Source: Bdellovibrionaceae bacterium UBA6502
Lineage (GTDB): Bacteria; Bdellovibrionota; Bdellovibrionia; Bdellovibrionales; UBA840
DNA: 64,000 bases
Assembly (NCBI GenBank): GCA_002436415.1
Contig: DJMA01000026.1
Location: 10,786-74,785, forward strand
Direction: 5' to 3'
Positions 17,529 through 26,128 of the stretch are shown here, piece after piece. Made by a program: the position numbers and the translations under genes. Every line of letters begins with the position of its first letter. The first letter of the stretch is position 1. The notes below the pieces were generated by a model that saw only the letters and a program-made list of their open reading frames with translations, had not been told where the DNA came from and did no database searches.

Positions 17529-18320
17529 TTAAAACAAGGATTTGATTCGCTCATAACCGATGCTTAACATCATGCGAATCGCTTCAGGATCAGAAGATAA
17601 ATTTAGCTTTCTTTTTACCTCTTGGATCATGGCTTTTGAGTTTGCATCTAAGTCTAGGCCTGATTCTTGTGCAAAATATGAACTTTCTACCGGATATTGG
17701 TAGGCTTTTGTTCTTATCGGTACCTCAAAGCTTTGTTGATTCATGTTTGGTGCCGCTTTTGTCGGAGCAGTTCGCTCATAACTTGGCTCATGAGTGAAGC
17801 TGTTAGACATATCAAAGCTTGATTGAAAAGAGCTTTGTGTTGGAGCTTGTGGTGCTTCAGGCATTTTCGGTTTTTCAGCTTCTACTTTTGGAGAGTAGCT
17901 AGCAGTGCCATTATAAGTGTCTAAAACCACAGAACTATCTTCTTTTTTTGAGAAATAATCCTGACTTGGAGATTTTAAGTTGTTCTCGATTTTGCTCTCT
18001 GCCCAAGGAGGAAGAGGGCTTTTTGTAGAATTGTATTGCACTGAACTTGAATAAGTGGCTTGTCCTGTTTTTGCTTGATCAAAGTTAGAAATTTGCCCAG
18101 CCAATTGTTTGAGCTCTGATTTAAACTCATTGGTAGATGCACTGGGTTTGGGGCTTATGCTAGAAGCACCATAAAGCAAAGCCTTGCGATAAAGACCCAT
18201 TAAAGTCTCTGCGCTGGTCGCTAGATCTTGAATGCTATCTGGTTGTTTCTGCAACCATTCATAGGCTTTCGCTAAATCTGCTTTGGTATAGGCTTGTGGT
18301 GGAACTAGCGTTGTGCTCAT
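17529..18320 (-). CDS. Soluble Ser/Pro-rich protein of unknown function
   Basis: There is no signal peptide or membrane helix. Residues 1-60 look helical (LAKAYEWLQKQPDSIQDLATSAETLM), the middle (about 65-225) is low-complexity, rich in Ser, Pro, Gln and Lys and probably disordered, and the last 40 residues form a compact helical unit, SKAMIQEVKRKLNLSSDP then EAIRMMLSIGYERIKSL. That tail faintly recalls ribbon-helix-helix proteins, but this is weak. It lies 87 bases upstream of ileS in the same direction and could be co-transcribed. No family is recognised. Confidence 0.65.
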   Translation of the reverse strand: MSTTLVPPQAYTKADLAKAYEWLQKQPDSIQDLATSAETLMGLYRKALLYGASSISPKPSASTNEFKSELKQLAGQISNFDQAKTGQATYSSSVQYNSTKSPLPPWAESKIENNLKSPSQDYFSKKEDSSVVLDTYNGTASYSPKVEAEKPKMPEAPQAPTQSSFQSSFDMSNSFTHEPSYERTAPTKAAPNMNQQSFEVPIRTKAYQYPVESSYFAQESGLDLDANSKAMIQEVKRKLNLSSDPEAIRMMLSIGYERIKSLF

Positions 18321-18632
18321 TCAGACAACTTAAGAATAAGTGAAAATAAACGCAATGATTAAGTATTCATCATCCATTTTTTTTCAAAAATTTAATGCAG
18401 GCCCGTCGAAAAAACTACTTAATTGTGAACTAATTTGTGGGTAACTCGTGGATAAGTTTTTTGCTCTTGACAGAAAAGGCGGCAGACATCCGTTGCGCTT
18501 TTGGTCTAAATAAATTTGTTTTAATTGAGCTAAGCTTCTTTTGAAAGGAAAAATCTTGTGAGGACTCGACGAAACTCCTTAGTGTAGGGCTCTGGACTAG
18601 CCTGAGGGACTTAAATTGTTATGATATAAGTT
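18321..18632. other. Intergenic region between divergent genes
   Basis: Contains a TTGACA box at 18467 without a clear partner and two DnaA-box-like words in tandem at 18436-18455 (reverse complements TTACCCACA and TTATCCACG). Near 18595, GGCT and AGCC can form a small hairpin. No gene is evident. Confidence 0.4.
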
Positions 18633-19481
18633 GTGAAAATTCTTAGGTTTTTATTTCTATTTCAATGTTTCTCAATACCAGCTAAGGCTTTTGATTTTGT
18701 ACCACTGTTTAGTTATGTGGTGCCGGGAAGTGTTGAAGTCTACGAAGGGGAGTACCTGCAAGGCCTTGGAACTTTTGCTGTAGCAGCAGGTTTGGATGCC
18801 AATGTTAACTCTAAAGATGACAAAGAAGAGAAACTTTACTTAAGCGATAGTAGCGAAGAATCATCTACCATTAATGTTCCTTCCAAGGGAGGCTTAGAGT
18901 TAGATACCTCTAGAACATATTTTGCCGGTGTACAAATGATGAGTGCCTACAATGCATATCGTTTAAGGGGAGGACATAAGGAAGATTACTCTAGTTTGTT
19001 GATTGCTCCTTTTAATCCAAAAGAAATTTTTCGACCAGTAAGTATTGCCAGTTTATTGATTGCAGGTGGTTTGTTGTTAAGAGCTAATGATGATTACAAA
19101 TACAAATGGTCTGGAAATGTGAAACGTTCTGATATGAATCTTTATAATTTTTCACGTTTTGCCTACGCCCCGGCAGTTAGTGAAGAGATGTTTTTTCGGG
19201 GATATCTCAACACAGAACTTTCTAAAAGTTTTAGTCCTTGGATTGGCGTTCCCTTGTCGGCATTGTTGTTTGCATTGGTTCATGAAGGACAGGGAATTCA
19301 AGCAAACTCAATGGTGGCTGGTGCTGCTGGCCTTGGTCTTGGAATTTTACAAGTGAGCAATGATTATGAGATTTCTCAAGGGATTGCACTGCATTTTTGG
19401 GTCAATTTTTTAGTAGGACTAAAGGCCATTGAAAACGGTGAAAGAGTGGATGATTTACTGTCTCTTTCGATGAGTTTTTAA
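18633..19481 (+). CDS. CPBP-family intramembrane glutamic endopeptidase
   Basis: Members of this family (Abi/CAAX proteases) cleave prenylated or other membrane proteins. The active-site motifs are clear: SEEMFFRGYL gives Glu184, Glu185 and Arg189, and LLFALVHEGQG gives His217; a third conserved region FWVNFLVG follows. An N-terminal hydrophobic stretch, MKILRFLFLFQCFSIPAKA, is probably a signal peptide or first helix, followed by an about 100-residue less hydrophobic part not typical of the family. It starts at GTG 18633. It is a separate unit, and its substrate cannot be told. Confidence 0.85.
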   Translation: MKILRFLFLFQCFSIPAKAFDFVPLFSYVVPGSVEVYEGEYLQGLGTFAVAAGLDANVNSKDDKEEKLYLSDSSEESSTINVPSKGGLELDTSRTYFAGVQMMSAYNAYRLRGGHKEDYSSLLIAPFNPKEIFRPVSIASLLIAGGLLLRANDDYKYKWSGNVKRSDMNLYNFSRFAYAPAVSEEMFFRGYLNTELSKSFSPWIGVPLSALLFALVHEGQGIQANSMVAGAAGLGLGILQVSNDYEISQGIALHFWVNFLVGLKAIENGERVDDLLSLSMSF

Positions 19482-19609
19482 GTTTTTCTCGTTTTGATCA
19501 AATGCCATTAAATCGTCCTTCTAATTGGCCAGTCTCAAGTCTAGCAATCACATCTAAGTCTTTAAAAAGTCCCTAAAAATTCCGAGTTTAATTCGGAAGG
19601 GAAATACGA

Positions 19610-21052
19610 ATGATGAAAAATCTTGGCCTATTTATAGTCTTACTTTTGTTTGGTCTAAAACTGTTTGCCGCATCACCTAGTGATTTGTGTCCTGTCTTAG
19701 AAAAGCAAAGTGAAAAACCACTTCATGCATTAAACCCTCACGAATGTTATCAGCTATTAGACTCTTCAAAGTTTTGTGGAGAGAATTTTTCAGAAGAACT
19801 TTGTAAAATTAGTAAAGACGCTCATCACTTTTGTAGAAACCAAACTTACAATTCACAATTGGAGACAGGGATATCGTATTTTTGTAAAAAGCAAGATGGG
19901 GAATATCTAGTAAATACCTTGAAAAAAGAGATGTGTAGTCTTCCGGAATCTATTTTAAAGACTGCCAATTCAGAAGCTGATGGGAGTAGTTATTCGTGGC
20001 TTGAAGGCTGTGATGCAGCTGGTAGGGAACAATTCTTTTTTCCCTATAGTGTTAGCAATTATCGAAGCAGCGATAAGCCTAAGCAAAACCAAGCGGGTTT
20101 TGATTGTTCAAAAAACATTTCCAGTAAAGATTTTCCTGGACTCACCAGTTCGGCAAAAATCAACACGGGCCAAGAGTATTTGGAGTGGATGAGTTTTAAA
20201 GCGGGAAGTGAGCTGGTAGAAAAAGAAGTGTGCTTAGCAAAAGCTAGTTCTGATGGTTATCCAGTGGTTAGTTACTCTGAATTTGATGAAATAGGACGAA
20301 CTTCTAGAAGTGGCCAAGATAAAACGCGCTCAGGTTTTTGTGTGGGAAAAAATAAAGACTCTAAAGAAGCTGGTAAGCTTTTTTGTATGGACATAGATGC
20401 TACGAGCTGTAGAGACACAGCCAATTTGATGGAACATGCAAAGTTAGTCTATGGCAACGAGCTTAGTGAGCAAACTAGCTTGTATGGGAATGTGGCTGGA
20501 GTTGCTGTTTCGGTGGCTAACACAGTAAGTTTTGGTGCAATTGGGGAGCGGTTTACAGAAGAGCAAAGGGTCTTAAAAAGTAATTTACAAAATTTTGCTA
20601 GATTTCGAGGGGCAGCTAATGGCTTGGTAGCAAAGCATTCTGAAGAGATAAGAAAAAAGAGTTGGGTAACGAGAGTTATAGGATCGATTAGCTCTGTTGT
20701 AGATTCGTTTTCAGATCCGCAAGAAGAAGGGCAATACGACTCTGTTGAAGATAAAGTTCGTTTGGCTGAGGACCCAAGTGGAGAAAAGTTACAAAGAGAG
20801 CCAAATGCTTTTTATGATGACGATTTCGAAAAAAATGACGTGCGAAATTTAGATTATCTATCCAAAGTTTTTCCAAAAGAGGAAATAGAAATTGCTGATC
20901 AGAAAAGCTGGGGATATTTGCTAGACAGAGAAAGTAGAGCACTAGGAGTATTTTTAAAGTACGCAAAAAGGCAATGCGAATTGGCAGGCCACGGCTTTCA
21001 TAAAACTCCAACAGGAGGCGAAAGCCAGGGGCCATCGAAGGCAGCGAACTAA
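19610..21052 (+). CDS. Exported cysteine-rich protein of unknown function
   Basis: The 480-residue product starts at ATG 19610 behind GGAAGGG and has a signal peptide ending LKLFAASPS. The mature N-terminal half has many cysteines (SDLCPVLEK, HECYQLL, KFCGENF, ELCKISK, FCRNQ, YFCKK and more), suggesting several disulphides; the C-terminal third is charged and low in cysteine. A small uncharged segment near 295-310 (YGNVAGVAVSVANTVSFGAI) may sit in a membrane. No family is recognised. Its stop overlaps by four bases the end of the convergent cytochrome gene, and no terminator separates them. Confidence 0.75.
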   Translation: MMKNLGLFIVLLLFGLKLFAASPSDLCPVLEKQSEKPLHALNPHECYQLLDSSKFCGENFSEELCKISKDAHHFCRNQTYNSQLETGISYFCKKQDGEYLVNTLKKEMCSLPESILKTANSEADGSSYSWLEGCDAAGREQFFFPYSVSNYRSSDKPKQNQAGFDCSKNISSKDFPGLTSSAKINTGQEYLEWMSFKAGSELVEKEVCLAKASSDGYPVVSYSEFDEIGRTSRSGQDKTRSGFCVGKNKDSKEAGKLFCMDIDATSCRDTANLMEHAKLVYGNELSEQTSLYGNVAGVAVSVANTVSFGAIGERFTEEQRVLKSNLQNFARFRGAANGLVAKHSEEIRKKSWVTRVIGSISSVVDSFSDPQEEGQYDSVEDKVRLAEDPSGEKLQREPNAFYDDDFEKNDVRNLDYLSKVFPKEEIEIADQKSWGYLLDRESRALGVFLKYAKRQCELAGHGFHKTPTGGESQGPSKAAN

Positions 21053-22737
21053 AGGCTTTGTAAAAACTTAATCAGCTCATATTTATCTTGGGCTGAGAAC
21101 TTTTCTGAACCATCTTCATTCATTAGCATTTTGCTATGACCCGAGTTTCGCATTCCATCATTGTTTGTACTGTAGTAGTAATCGCTGTTCTTCTTCCACT
21201 TTTGTGGAGTTTTGTTTCCTAGTGGATAACCATTGCAATCGAAATCAAAATCTCTTGTTTTGCTTATGGCTTCCCCCATCCAAAATCCCATCACTCTTTG
21301 ATTAGCAGGAGTTAGTAATTGGCAGAGATTAGGGATAGAGTTGTTGTGCAGATAAGGCCATCGAGCCCAAATGCCTACCAATGGTGGTGGCACATAACCC
21401 TCTTGGGCTTCAATTTTTATTCCAAAACGTTTAGAGATGCTAAGCTCGTTGAGCTGCTCTAAGGATTTCATACCCATCCAGCGATTTGGGTCGGTTCCAA
21501 CGTTTTTAACTTTTGTTGGTTGAGGATAATCTACTTGTACTGTTTTAATTTGTTCACTAAGTGGTAAAATGTTTGCCCAAGGTGCATTCCACAGTTTCAT
21601 ATAACTTCCATGACATTTGGCGCAGGTGTTTTCAAAGTGAACTTCTCCGCGTTTAGCGGCTTCAAGGTCTTCAATGCTAAACTCAAAAAAATCTTGGATG
21701 CTTGGAGGGGTCGAGGCAAAGGTTTTTGTGGTTAGTGCTTGGATGGCTTTAAAGTTATTGTCGATCCAATCTTCCAGTTGATGAAGGTCAGTTCCTCGGC
21801 CGATTTCATTCCACAATATATTTGTTAAAATTGGATTTCCAGAAACTACGGAGCCGTCGGAAAGCCAGCGATTTTTATATTTTAAAGCCCACCAGTTCAT
21901 AGGTTTTGAGTCGGCTACAAAGGCACTTAAAGCTTCTCGGCGAGGCTTTTTTTCTAGTTGTTTGTTTTTAGTTGCATATGCATCTTTGTTTCTTCGTGCT
22001 AGTGACAAGGATACTTGAGCAAGGCTTGTATCTAAGCCGAGAACCACAGGAGTTTTTACACCAACAGCTTCAATGTTTTCTTTCATTTCGCGAAACATTT
22101 CTCTTTCTTCTGGAGTGGCATCAGTGCCTACGTGAAAGAGCCAGTTTGGTGCAATCTGGGCTGCTTTTTTTCCTTTGACGAAAATCTCATTGGCTCGCAC
22201 GAAGCGATTTGCTAAGCCCACTACAGTTTTTCCAAAAAGTTGTGAAGAGTGACAGGCGCTGCAAGAGAAGGTAAAACCTCTTGCGTTGTTTCTTTCGATA
22301 AGGCTAAAACCCATTCGTGTTTTTCTAGAAATTTTTGGTGGGTTTGGCGTGTAATAGGGGCTATCAATGTCACCAATGGCTTTTGGGTAGGGATTTAATC
22401 CCATCCAATCCCAAACGTCTTCCATAGAATCGTAATCAGATATTTGTGAGAAAACTTCTCGTAGTACTTTTCGAAATGCATTGTCGTCTTTGCGTTCCAT
22501 AAATTTATAGATAGGCCGAGTGGGCAGAAGGATTCCTGTGATCTCAACCGGCCATTGCGAGCTGTAAATGCTTCCAAGGTGATAAGCATCGTAAAATTCG
22601 TCTTTTGGAAGTTCGTAAGGGTTCCAACGACCTTCTAATGGAATAGGAAATTCACGTTCCCAATTTATGTCTGTAAACGCAAAAGAAACATTAGAAAGCA
22701 ATAGGCCAATGCCTATGCATAAAAGTAGTCTATTCAA
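21049..22737 (-). CDS. Exported di-haem cytochrome c-type protein
   Basis: Two CxxCH haem-binding sites are present: FSCSACHSSQ about one third in, and NTCAKCHGSY about two thirds in, where it resembles the haem site of cytochrome c peroxidase-like and RoxA-like proteins. TTG 22737 is the likely start, five bases behind GGGGGG; the N-terminus is then NRLLLCIGIGLLLSNVSFA, a signal peptide. A late YPLGN and the repeated WxxL/YLHNNSIP segment (PYLHNNSIPNL) recall RoxA/peroxidase-type proteins, where the substrate cavity contains such residues. It is a periplasmic electron-transfer or oxidase protein; the specific reaction is unknown. Confidence 0.85.
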   Translation of the reverse strand: MNRLLLCIGIGLLLSNVSFAFTDINWEREFPIPLEGRWNPYELPKDEFYDAYHLGSIYSSQWPVEITGILLPTRPIYKFMERKDDNAFRKVLREVFSQISDYDSMEDVWDWMGLNPYPKAIGDIDSPYYTPNPPKISRKTRMGFSLIERNNARGFTFSCSACHSSQLFGKTVVGLANRFVRANEIFVKGKKAAQIAPNWLFHVGTDATPEEREMFREMKENIEAVGVKTPVVLGLDTSLAQVSLSLARRNKDAYATKNKQLEKKPRREALSAFVADSKPMNWWALKYKNRWLSDGSVVSGNPILTNILWNEIGRGTDLHQLEDWIDNNFKAIQALTTKTFASTPPSIQDFFEFSIEDLEAAKRGEVHFENTCAKCHGSYMKLWNAPWANILPLSEQIKTVQVDYPQPTKVKNVGTDPNRWMGMKSLEQLNELSISKRFGIKIEAQEGYVPPPLVGIWARWPYLHNNSIPNLCQLLTPANQRVMGFWMGEAISKTRDFDFDCNGYPLGNKTPQKWKKNSDYYYSTNNDGMRNSGHSKMLMNEDGSEKFSAQDKYELIKFLQSL

Positions 22738-22859
22738 TTGTGCCCCCCAGTGACCTAAATACAAAGCATTGCTTTAAAATACTTTTGTAAACTTAAGACA
22801 CTAAAAGTTTAGGAAATAAAGAATTGGTGTGGCAAGGATTGATTCGATTATTTTAGGAA

Positions 22860-23633
22860 TTAGCTCAGTTTTTTTAAGATGTAAGCACTTGGATAGCTCA
22901 CTTTATGTAAGAATAAGGCTTTTGCTGGTGCTGTTTTTCCAGCTGCGGAGCGATCCTTTGCTTGCAGAATTTCGGAGAGTTCCTCCGGGGCGGCTAATCT
23001 CTTGTCTAAATCTAGCAATGTACCAACTAGGTTTCGAACCATTTGCTTTAAAAAGCCGTCACCTTGGATGTGTAATTCTAAGATGCCATCGTCTAAATTT
23101 CTTAGAAAAATTTGACGGATCTCGCGAATTGTGTCAGGCACCGGAGTTCCTGCGGTTTGAAAACTTTTAAAATCTTTTTTACCCTTTAATACATCAAGGT
23201 AAGAATTAAAAAGCTTAAAATCAATTTTTTGGTGCACTTGATGGAAGTAACGTTCTCGCAATGCTTTTGGATATTTGCTTAAATACATCTGGTAGATGTA
23301 GTATTTTTCTTCAGCGCTAGATAAAGCATGAAAGTCTTTTTTTACATGATAAACCTGATCAGCAGAAATGTCAGAGGGAAGCATACTGTTTAAGGCTGAT
23401 AATATTTTGTACTTTTCGAGTTGGATACTGTCGTCTAGATCAAAATGAACACTTTGCTGCCTAGCATGCACTCCAGAGTCTGTTCTACCAGAACCAATGC
23501 ATTGAATGTCGGCTGCAAAAAGCTTTTTTAAACAAGACTCTAACTTGGTTTGAATGGTCTCATCGGTGTGTTTTTGCTTTTGCCAGCCCTGGTAGTTGGT
23601 TCCATCGTAGGAGATATCTAAACGAATTCGCAT
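22860..23633 (-). CDS. truA: tRNA pseudouridine(38-40) synthase
   Basis: TruA converts uridines 38-40 in the tRNA anticodon stem to pseudouridine. The catalytic segment GSGRTDSGVHARQQSVHF with its aspartate is clear, as are the starting RLDISYDGTNYQGWQ and the late FLKQMVRNLVGTLL. Length, 257 residues, is normal. ATG 23633 is the only reasonable start. The gene follows the cytochrome gene's upstream end in the same direction, 123 bases apart, so co-transcription is possible but not suggestive of joint function. Confidence 0.97.
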   Translation of the reverse strand: MRIRLDISYDGTNYQGWQKQKHTDETIQTKLESCLKKLFAADIQCIGSGRTDSGVHARQQSVHFDLDDSIQLEKYKILSALNSMLPSDISADQVYHVKKDFHALSSAEEKYYIYQMYLSKYPKALRERYFHQVHQKIDFKLFNSYLDVLKGKKDFKSFQTAGTPVPDTIREIRQIFLRNLDDGILELHIQGDGFLKQMVRNLVGTLLDLDKRLAAPEELSEILQAKDRSAAGKTAPAKALFLHKVSYPSAYILKKLS

Positions 23634-23839
23634 TTAACTTATTTATCTCAGATATTCAGCTGTTACAAGGAGAAAGGCTTTGTGCGAAGCTTTCTTCGCT
23701 AAAAATTGTAAAAAGACTTTGGCAGCTAAAAAAGAAGCCGGTTTATTATTGTTTAGTTTTGTACACATCTAGCTGGCCTCCTTGAAGTGGAGCAATGAGC
23801 TTGTAAAATAGAGCCTTTAACCCCTTGAAAGGAGACAGT

Positions 23840-24370
23840 ATGAAAACTACAAAAATGAAAGCCGGGATTCAGTTTCCATTAGTTAAAACCATGTTATTGA
23901 CCGATCAAGCAATTGATCCTTCAAAAACGAAGAACGATCATTGGCGAATGTTTGTCGTTTATCGAGGAGCCCACTGCCCAATGTGTACGAAAATGTTGAA
24001 AGAGCTAAAGGAAATGCATTCCGATTTTGAAAAAGCGGGAGTAGAGATTTTAGCCGTTTCAGCGGATAGCAAAGAAAAAGCGAAAAGACATGCTGTAGAG
24101 GAGTGTGGAGTGGAATTTGATGTAGCCTATGATCTTAGTGTAGAAGATATGAAAACTCTAGGAACCTATATTTCTGACCCAATGGATGCTACAGAAACGG
24201 ATCGTGTTTTCTCTGAGCCAGCAGTCTTTTTAATTAATGAATCTGGTAAAATGCAAATCGTCGATATTTCGAATAATCCTTTTTCTCGCCCTGACTTTAA
24301 GACATTACTAAAAGGCATTAACTATATTCGAGAAAATAATTATCCAATTCGTGGTCGTCACGAATACTAG
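23840..24370 (+). CDS. Peroxiredoxin-like (AhpC/TSA) protein
   Basis: The protein has a thioredoxin-type fold: VVYRGAHCPMCTKMLKEL with a CxxC pair (Cys46, Cys49), a helical stretch, and AVSADSKEKAKRHAVEE followed by a DVAYDLSVEDM region. Such CxxC members of the AhpC/TSA group reduce peroxides or act as thiol oxidoreductases. ATG 23840 is chosen because GGAGAC sits just ahead of it; an upstream in-frame TTG at 23825 overlaps that site. No signal peptide, so cytoplasmic. The next gene begins nine bases downstream, an apparent operon. Confidence 0.82.
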   Translation: MKTTKMKAGIQFPLVKTMLLTDQAIDPSKTKNDHWRMFVVYRGAHCPMCTKMLKELKEMHSDFEKAGVEILAVSADSKEKAKRHAVEECGVEFDVAYDLSVEDMKTLGTYISDPMDATETDRVFSEPAVFLINESGKMQIVDISNNPFSRPDFKTLLKGINYIRENNYPIRGRHEY

Positions 24371-24379
24371 GAGGGCATT

Positions 24380-25000
24380 GTGAAAGTATTAGTAATTGGT
24401 GCCAACGGAAAAGTGGGGCGTTTGGCAGTTGAAAAAATAAAAAGTGAAAAAGGCATGGAGCCGACAGCGATGATTCGGAAAAAAAGCCAAGCAGATTTTT
24501 TTAAAGGAATGGAGGTGGATTTTATTGAAAAAGACTTATCTGCCTCGAAGGAGATTTTACAAGATATTATAAGGAACTTTGATGCAGTGGTTTTTACGGC
24601 TGGTTCAGGAGGCAATACTGGCGCAGAAAAAACCTTAGAGATAGATTTAGATGCGGCAGTAAAGTGTATGGAAGCCGCGGAAGAATCCGATGTTAAAAAG
24701 TTTGTGTTGGTTAGTGCTGCTTATGCTGATGAAAGAGAGTTTTGGGACCGTACAGCCTTAAAACCTTATTACATTGCTAAGCACTATGCCGACCTTGCGT
24801 TAAAAAATAGTTCATTAAACTATAGTATTCTAAGACCGGTCTCGTTGACAGACGAGGACGCTAAAGGACAATATCACTTCAAGAGCGAGACCGATGATTC
24901 ATTAGGAGATTCCGTGAGTCGTGAGGATGTGGCTAATTTGATAACCGATTGCCTAACAAAGCCTGAGTTTAACCGTAGAGTGATTGAATTTAGTAACTAA
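24380..25000 (+). CDS. NAD(P)-binding protein, atypical SDR family
   Basis: Rossmann fold: VLVIGANGKVGRLAVEKI at the N-terminus is a GxxGxxG dinucleotide site, followed by AMIRKKSQ, VVFTAGSGG, and YYIAKHYADLAL and SILRPVSLTDE later. This is the layout of YwnB/biliverdin-reductase-like proteins, which act as NADPH sensors or small oxidoreductases. It starts at GTG 24380, nine bases after the redoxin, with AGGAGG ahead. Together with the redoxin it may serve in oxidative-stress response. A shared two-way terminator separates it from the convergent SDR gene. Confidence 0.85.
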   Translation: MKVLVIGANGKVGRLAVEKIKSEKGMEPTAMIRKKSQADFFKGMEVDFIEKDLSASKEILQDIIRNFDAVVFTAGSGGNTGAEKTLEIDLDAAVKCMEAAEESDVKKFVLVSAAYADEREFWDRTALKPYYIAKHYADLALKNSSLNYSILRPVSLTDEDAKGQYHFKSETDDSLGDSVSREDVANLITDCLTKPEFNRRVIEFSN

Positions 25001-25015
25001 ATCGCTTCATGCAAT

Positions 25016-25050
25016 AAAAAGCTTGGACTCTTTTGAAGACCAAGCTTTTT
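25016..25050. terminator. Bidirectional rho-independent terminator
   Basis: AAAAAGCTTGG pairs exactly with CCAAGCTTTTT across a 13-base loop. The A and T tails make it usable from both strands, fitting the two convergent genes around it. Confidence 0.93.
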
Positions 25051-25839
25051 CTATCGATTAAATTTTGAAGAGGCGATTTTTTTAAATAGACTTGGTATAA
25101 GGCGATTAATTTGTAGACCCCACCAGGCTTCATCATTAATATTTGGCGTGAGAACACTCTGGTCATGTTCGATTGCATCCAAAATTAGCTTGGCCCATTT
25201 TTCTGGGGCCATTCCGTTCTTTGCTTCGTAATCAACATTCTTATAGACTTGATTGATTTCTTCAAACATATCCGTTTGTACGCCTGGTGTGATTAAAAGT
25301 AAGCTTTTTACACCAGAGTTTTTCAATTCTAGTTCTAGACTCTCAGTAAAGCCAACAATTGCTGCTTTTGAGGCGGCGTATGTGTTTGTCGTTGGTAAAA
25401 ACATTTTTCCAGAAACGCTTGCGTTGTTAACTATGTATCCAGATTTTTGTTTTAACATCTTGGGTAAAAAGAAATTGGTTAAGAGTAAGCTTGCTTCTGT
25501 GTTTACTCGCAAAACTTTGCGGATGTGTTCTGGTTTTTGCTCTTCAAACAATCCACCGCTTAACAGGCCTGCATTGTTAATTAAGATGTCGACTTCGATT
25601 TTCTCCGAGTCAAGAAACTCCAAGAACTGATCAAAGCTCTTTTCATCAGATAGGTCGTAATTCAAAGAAGTTACTTTTTCGGCTCCAGCCTCCATTAATA
25701 TCTCTAGTTTATCAGGGCTGAGACCGCTTCTTGAAACAATAACCAAGCTACAATTTTTTTGGGCAAACTCTTTGGCTAGGGCAAAACCAATACCGCGGTT
25801 TCCACCAGTGATTAAAAGCTTTTTATTAGAAGTTTTCAT
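25051..25839 (-). CDS. Short-chain dehydrogenase/reductase
   Basis: The classical SDR motifs are complete: TGGNRGIGFALAKEF binds the cofactor, NNAG follows around residue 87-90, and the catalytic set is Ser in NASVSGKMF and YAASKAA for Tyr and Lys. At 262 residues it is of typical length. It may use NADP as the second-strand segment ends in VSRSG. The substrate cannot be deduced. No good ribosome site precedes ATG 25839. The gene faces the previous operon and ends at the shared terminator. Confidence 0.9.
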   Translation of the reverse strand: MKTSNKKLLITGGNRGIGFALAKEFAQKNCSLVIVSRSGLSPDKLEILMEAGAEKVTSLNYDLSDEKSFDQFLEFLDSEKIEVDILINNAGLLSGGLFEEQKPEHIRKVLRVNTEASLLLTNFFLPKMLKQKSGYIVNNASVSGKMFLPTTNTYAASKAAIVGFTESLELELKNSGVKSLLLITPGVQTDMFEEINQVYKNVDYEAKNGMAPEKWAKLILDAIEHDQSVLTPNINDEAWWGLQINRLIPSLFKKIASSKFNR

Positions 25840-26080
25840 GAAGCTGATTTTACATTAAAAATAGAGAATGCTAAGAAATAAATGATTAATTTTGTTTTAA
25901 AGAGGCTTTCTGTTTTTTTTAAATGACTGCTCTTGGGTTTGTTCGTTTTGTATATAATCTTGTTTTCGTTTATTAATGAAAATTAAAATAATTTTAAGGT
26001 TTTAGTGTCGATTAATTATTTACTGTAGGGATTCGTATTTATAGAAGCTAGAATATCTTTTTGTTTAGCGCTAGCCAAAA

Positions 26081-26101
26081 GCTAATTGCTTAGCCTATAA
26101 T
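26081..26101 (+). promoter_or_regulatory. Putative -10 box with an overlapping palindrome
   Basis: A perfect TATAAT at 26096-26101 lies 28 bases before the aldehyde dehydrogenase start. Just upstream GCTAA-TTGC-TTAGC (26081-26094) is palindromic and would place a dimeric regulator between the promoter elements. There is no good -35 box, which would fit activator- or repressor-controlled expression. Confidence 0.4.
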
Positions 26102-26128
26102 GAACTGCTCAAAACAAAAGGAGTTTTT

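Noticed and set aside
18436..18455. Two DnaA-box-like words, possible origin
   Set aside because: Only two imperfect boxes, no AT-rich unwinding region with further boxes and no dnaA/dnaN nearby.
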